From Chitinophagales bacterium (GTDB taxonomy: Bacteria; Bacteroidota; Bacteroidia; Chitinophagales; Chitinophagaceae), in contig JACJXQ010000008.1 in the NCBI GenBank assembly GCA_020636495.1, positions 3,162,001 through 3,226,000 on the forward strand: a stretch of DNA of 64,000 nucleotides, in the 5' to 3' direction. The translations under genes were made by a program, and so were the position numbers. Shown here piece after piece: positions 62,905-64,000 of the stretch (positions are counted from its first letter, which is position 1; every line of letters begins with the position of its first letter). The notes beneath the pieces were generated by a model. It worked only from the letters and a program-made list of their open reading frames with translations. It had not been told where the DNA came from and did no database searches.

Positions 62905-62933
62905 TTAGATAATTATCTAATTAGTCAAATATC
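62905..62933 (-). promoter_or_regulatory. Operator palindrome and -7 box of the SdpR-like gene
   Basis: TTAGATAATTATCTAA (62905-62920) is a perfect 16-bp palindrome. On the minus strand GATATTTG (62933-62926), one mismatch from TAnnTTTG, lies directly upstream, so a bound repressor would cover the transcription start. Confidence 0.6.
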
Positions 62934-63231
62934 TAAATACTTTCTTGAACCACCAAATTTTTAACAAAAAAGTTTTGGGAGGGGGGGGAGATTATTCTGA
63001 GTTGCAAACAGAGGATGCTGGGGAGGGCTTATTGATTCGGTGACGACACCGATCAATGGGGAAAACCTATAAAAACAGAATCGGGATTAACCCCATACCC
63101 TCTGCATAATCTACAGCACTGCTCCATGGGCTTGGGGCTGAAGATATACTACCCCATGCAATTTTACCTGATAAATAATCTTCTACTATAGCCTTATCAG
63201 CATATTATTATCGTAGAATACAAGAAATGAA
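62934..63231. other. Intergenic region with a G-run
   Basis: About 300 nt between divergent regulators with no gene. GGGAGGGGGGGGAG at 62978-62991 is the only compositional feature. Confidence 0.6.
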
Positions 63232-63254
63232 TATCTTTGTTAGTGAATACTAAC
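63232..63254 (+). promoter_or_regulatory. TetR promoter with overlapping operator
   Basis: Exact -7 box TATCTTTG (63232-63239) runs into the palindrome GTTAGT-GAAT-ACTAAC (63239-63254), placed over the transcription start. A near-copy lies before the next gene at 63843. Confidence 0.7.
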
Positions 63255-63258
63255 TAAC

Positions 63259-63825
63259 ATGGATAGAAAAACCGAAATAATAGAAGCAGCTGCAAGGATA
63301 ATAGGTAGTGATGGCGTACAGGCCTTTACTACCAAAAGGCTAGCTGCTATGATCGGTATTTCTGAAGCTGCACTATATAGGTACTACAGCGGCAAAGACG
63401 AAATCATCCATAAAGTTTTCGAGCATTTTGAAGGTTTGATTGGTCAAAAAATTGCATCTATAGTTGTTGCAGAAATAAATGAGAAAGAAAAAATAGAGAC
63501 CATATTTGAGATACACAAACACATTTTCGAGGACTACCCCGAGCTGGTATTCCTTTTATTCTCCGAAGGTAGTTTTATAGACATTGCCGGACTCAGCCAA
63601 AAAATCAGCGAAATTCTGACCCGCAAATTTTCATTAATGGAATCCCTGATTCAGCAGGGACAAACAAACGGAACAATACGCAACGATATAGCAGCCTATG
63701 AGCTGGGCAAGGTGTTAATGGGCTATTTCCGCATGTACCTGCTACAGCTAAGGCTGGAAGGCAATATGAACAACCTGGATAAATACTGTAAAGACTTTTT
63801 TAAGACCATCAACAAGTTGATTTAA
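63259..63825 (+). CDS. TetR-family regulator
   Basis: 188 residues with a TetR HTH at about 5-50: IIEAAARIIGSDGVQAFTTKRLAAMIGISEAALYRYYSGKDEIIHKVF. The C-terminal ligand domain has no signature. It probably represses itself and the DoxX gene that follows: the same operator (GTTAGTGAAYACTWAC) stands before both. Ligand unknown. Confidence 0.95.
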   Translation: MDRKTEIIEAAARIIGSDGVQAFTTKRLAAMIGISEAALYRYYSGKDEIIHKVFEHFEGLIGQKIASIVVAEINEKEKIETIFEIHKHIFEDYPELVFLLFSEGSFIDIAGLSQKISEILTRKFSLMESLIQQGQTNGTIRNDIAAYELGKVLMGYFRMYLLQLRLEGNMNNLDKYCKDFFKTINKLI

Positions 63826-63842
63826 AAAATTTGCAAATAATT

Positions 63843-63864
63843 GTTAGTGAACACTTACCAACAT
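63843..63864 (+). promoter_or_regulatory. Second TetR operator
   Basis: GTTAGTGAACACTTAC at 63843-63858, then CAACAT, matches the operator at 63239 (GTTAGTGAATACTAAC then TAACAT) at 19 of 22 positions and lies 30 nt before the DoxX start. Confidence 0.65.
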
Positions 63865-63893
63865 AAAATATAATAATTAAACAAGTAGTAAAT

Positions 63894-64000
63894 ATGTCAA
63901 AAATCAAAACAGTTACGTATTGGCTGACTACAATAGTTATAGCAGCAGCATTTATTATAACAGGTATAGGCAATCTTGTACCGTTTCAACATATAGCAGC
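63894..64000 (+). CDS. DoxX-like membrane protein (N-terminus only)
   Basis: The first 35 codons, MSKIKTVTYWLTTIVIAAAF to FQHIAA, are visible; the gene leaves the window. KTVTYWLTTIVIAAAFIITGIGNL is the N-terminal membrane segment of DoxX-like proteins. It has a TetR operator copy upstream and is the likely target of the preceding regulator. A second DoxX-like gene lies at 49833-50198. Confidence 0.75.
   Translation, partial: MSKIKTVTYWLTTIVIAAAFIITGIGNLVPFQHIA

Noticed and set aside
62978..62991. G-run as a G-quadruplex regulatory element
   Set aside because: One uninterrupted G tract is not enough to form a standard four-tract motif and could be chance.
1..64000. CRISPR array, tRNA, rRNA, prophage or transposase
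   Set aside because: I read for regular spaced repeats, cloverleaf/TPsiC-type sequences and integrase/transposase motifs and found none; the regular 11-bp arrays are promoter elements, not CRISPR.

Overview
The window looks like a Bacteroidota chromosome, probably of the Chitinophagaceae or a close relative. The signs are moderate GC with many ATA and AAT codons, TonB receptors with carboxypeptidase-like N-terminal extensions, a secreted protein with a type IX secretion (T9SS) sorting tail, PorT, a beta-propeller/Y_Y_Y histidine kinase, many short lipoproteins with a Cys-Lys-Lys type start, and repeated promoter -7 boxes of the TAnnTTTG type that are specific to this phylum. I saw no rRNA, tRNA, CRISPR array, integrase or prophage block. 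It reads as ordinary chromosome with a few accessory patches.

Layout. 1-5184 (minus, cut by the window edge): a giant T9SS-exported protein with SBBP repeats and about ten Ig-like repeats. 5.3-9.5 kb: two small Cys lipoproteins, a TonB receptor and ribulose-phosphate epimerase. 9.5-17 kb: mostly secreted or lipid-anchored proteins of unknown function, an HNH protein between two copies of a promoter-like module, and a third member of the Cys lipoprotein family. 16.4-19.3 kb: a sulfur/redox patch (TauE/SafE exporter, 1-Cys peroxiredoxin, thioredoxin, rhodanese-thioredoxin lipoprotein). 19.3-22.2 kb: a NarL-type two-component operon with a membrane protein. 22.4-26.6 kb: PorT, DinB, a DUF1579-like protein and a Cys/Met-metabolism PLP enzyme. 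26.7-30.2 kb: thiolase, DUF2490, SnoaL-like protein and an ACMSD-type amidohydrolase. 30.3-36.6 kb: an outer-membrane receptor divergent from a propeller histidine kinase plus response regulator. 36.7-37.7 kb: a membrane-anchored protein and a lipoprotein truncated hemoglobin.

37.7-42.3 kb holds a lipoprotein and a large TonB receptor, each behind an identical promoter: six TTAN units at exact 11-bp phase, then 12 nt to a -7 box. This is the geometry of PhoB/PhoP-family sites, and it is the clearest unexpected signal in the window. 42.3-47.8 kb: class III aminotransferase, aquaporin, a lipoprotein, UDP-glucose dehydrogenase and UDP-glucuronate decarboxylase. 47.8-52.2 kb: an ArsR/SRPBCC operon with twin operators, a DoxX/VOC operon and a GlxA-like AraC regulator. 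52.2-55.4 kb: a tight five-gene group of unknown function. 55.4-57.1 kb: repeat-rich intergenic DNA. 57.1-64 kb: Nif3, zinc-ribbon protein, diheme cytochrome c, hydrolase, SdpR/SdpI-type pair, and a TetR regulator whose operator is repeated in front of a DoxX gene cut by the right edge.

Starts were moved inward where the longest frame would bury a signal peptide. Function calls rest on motifs read by eye; no search or fold prediction was run.
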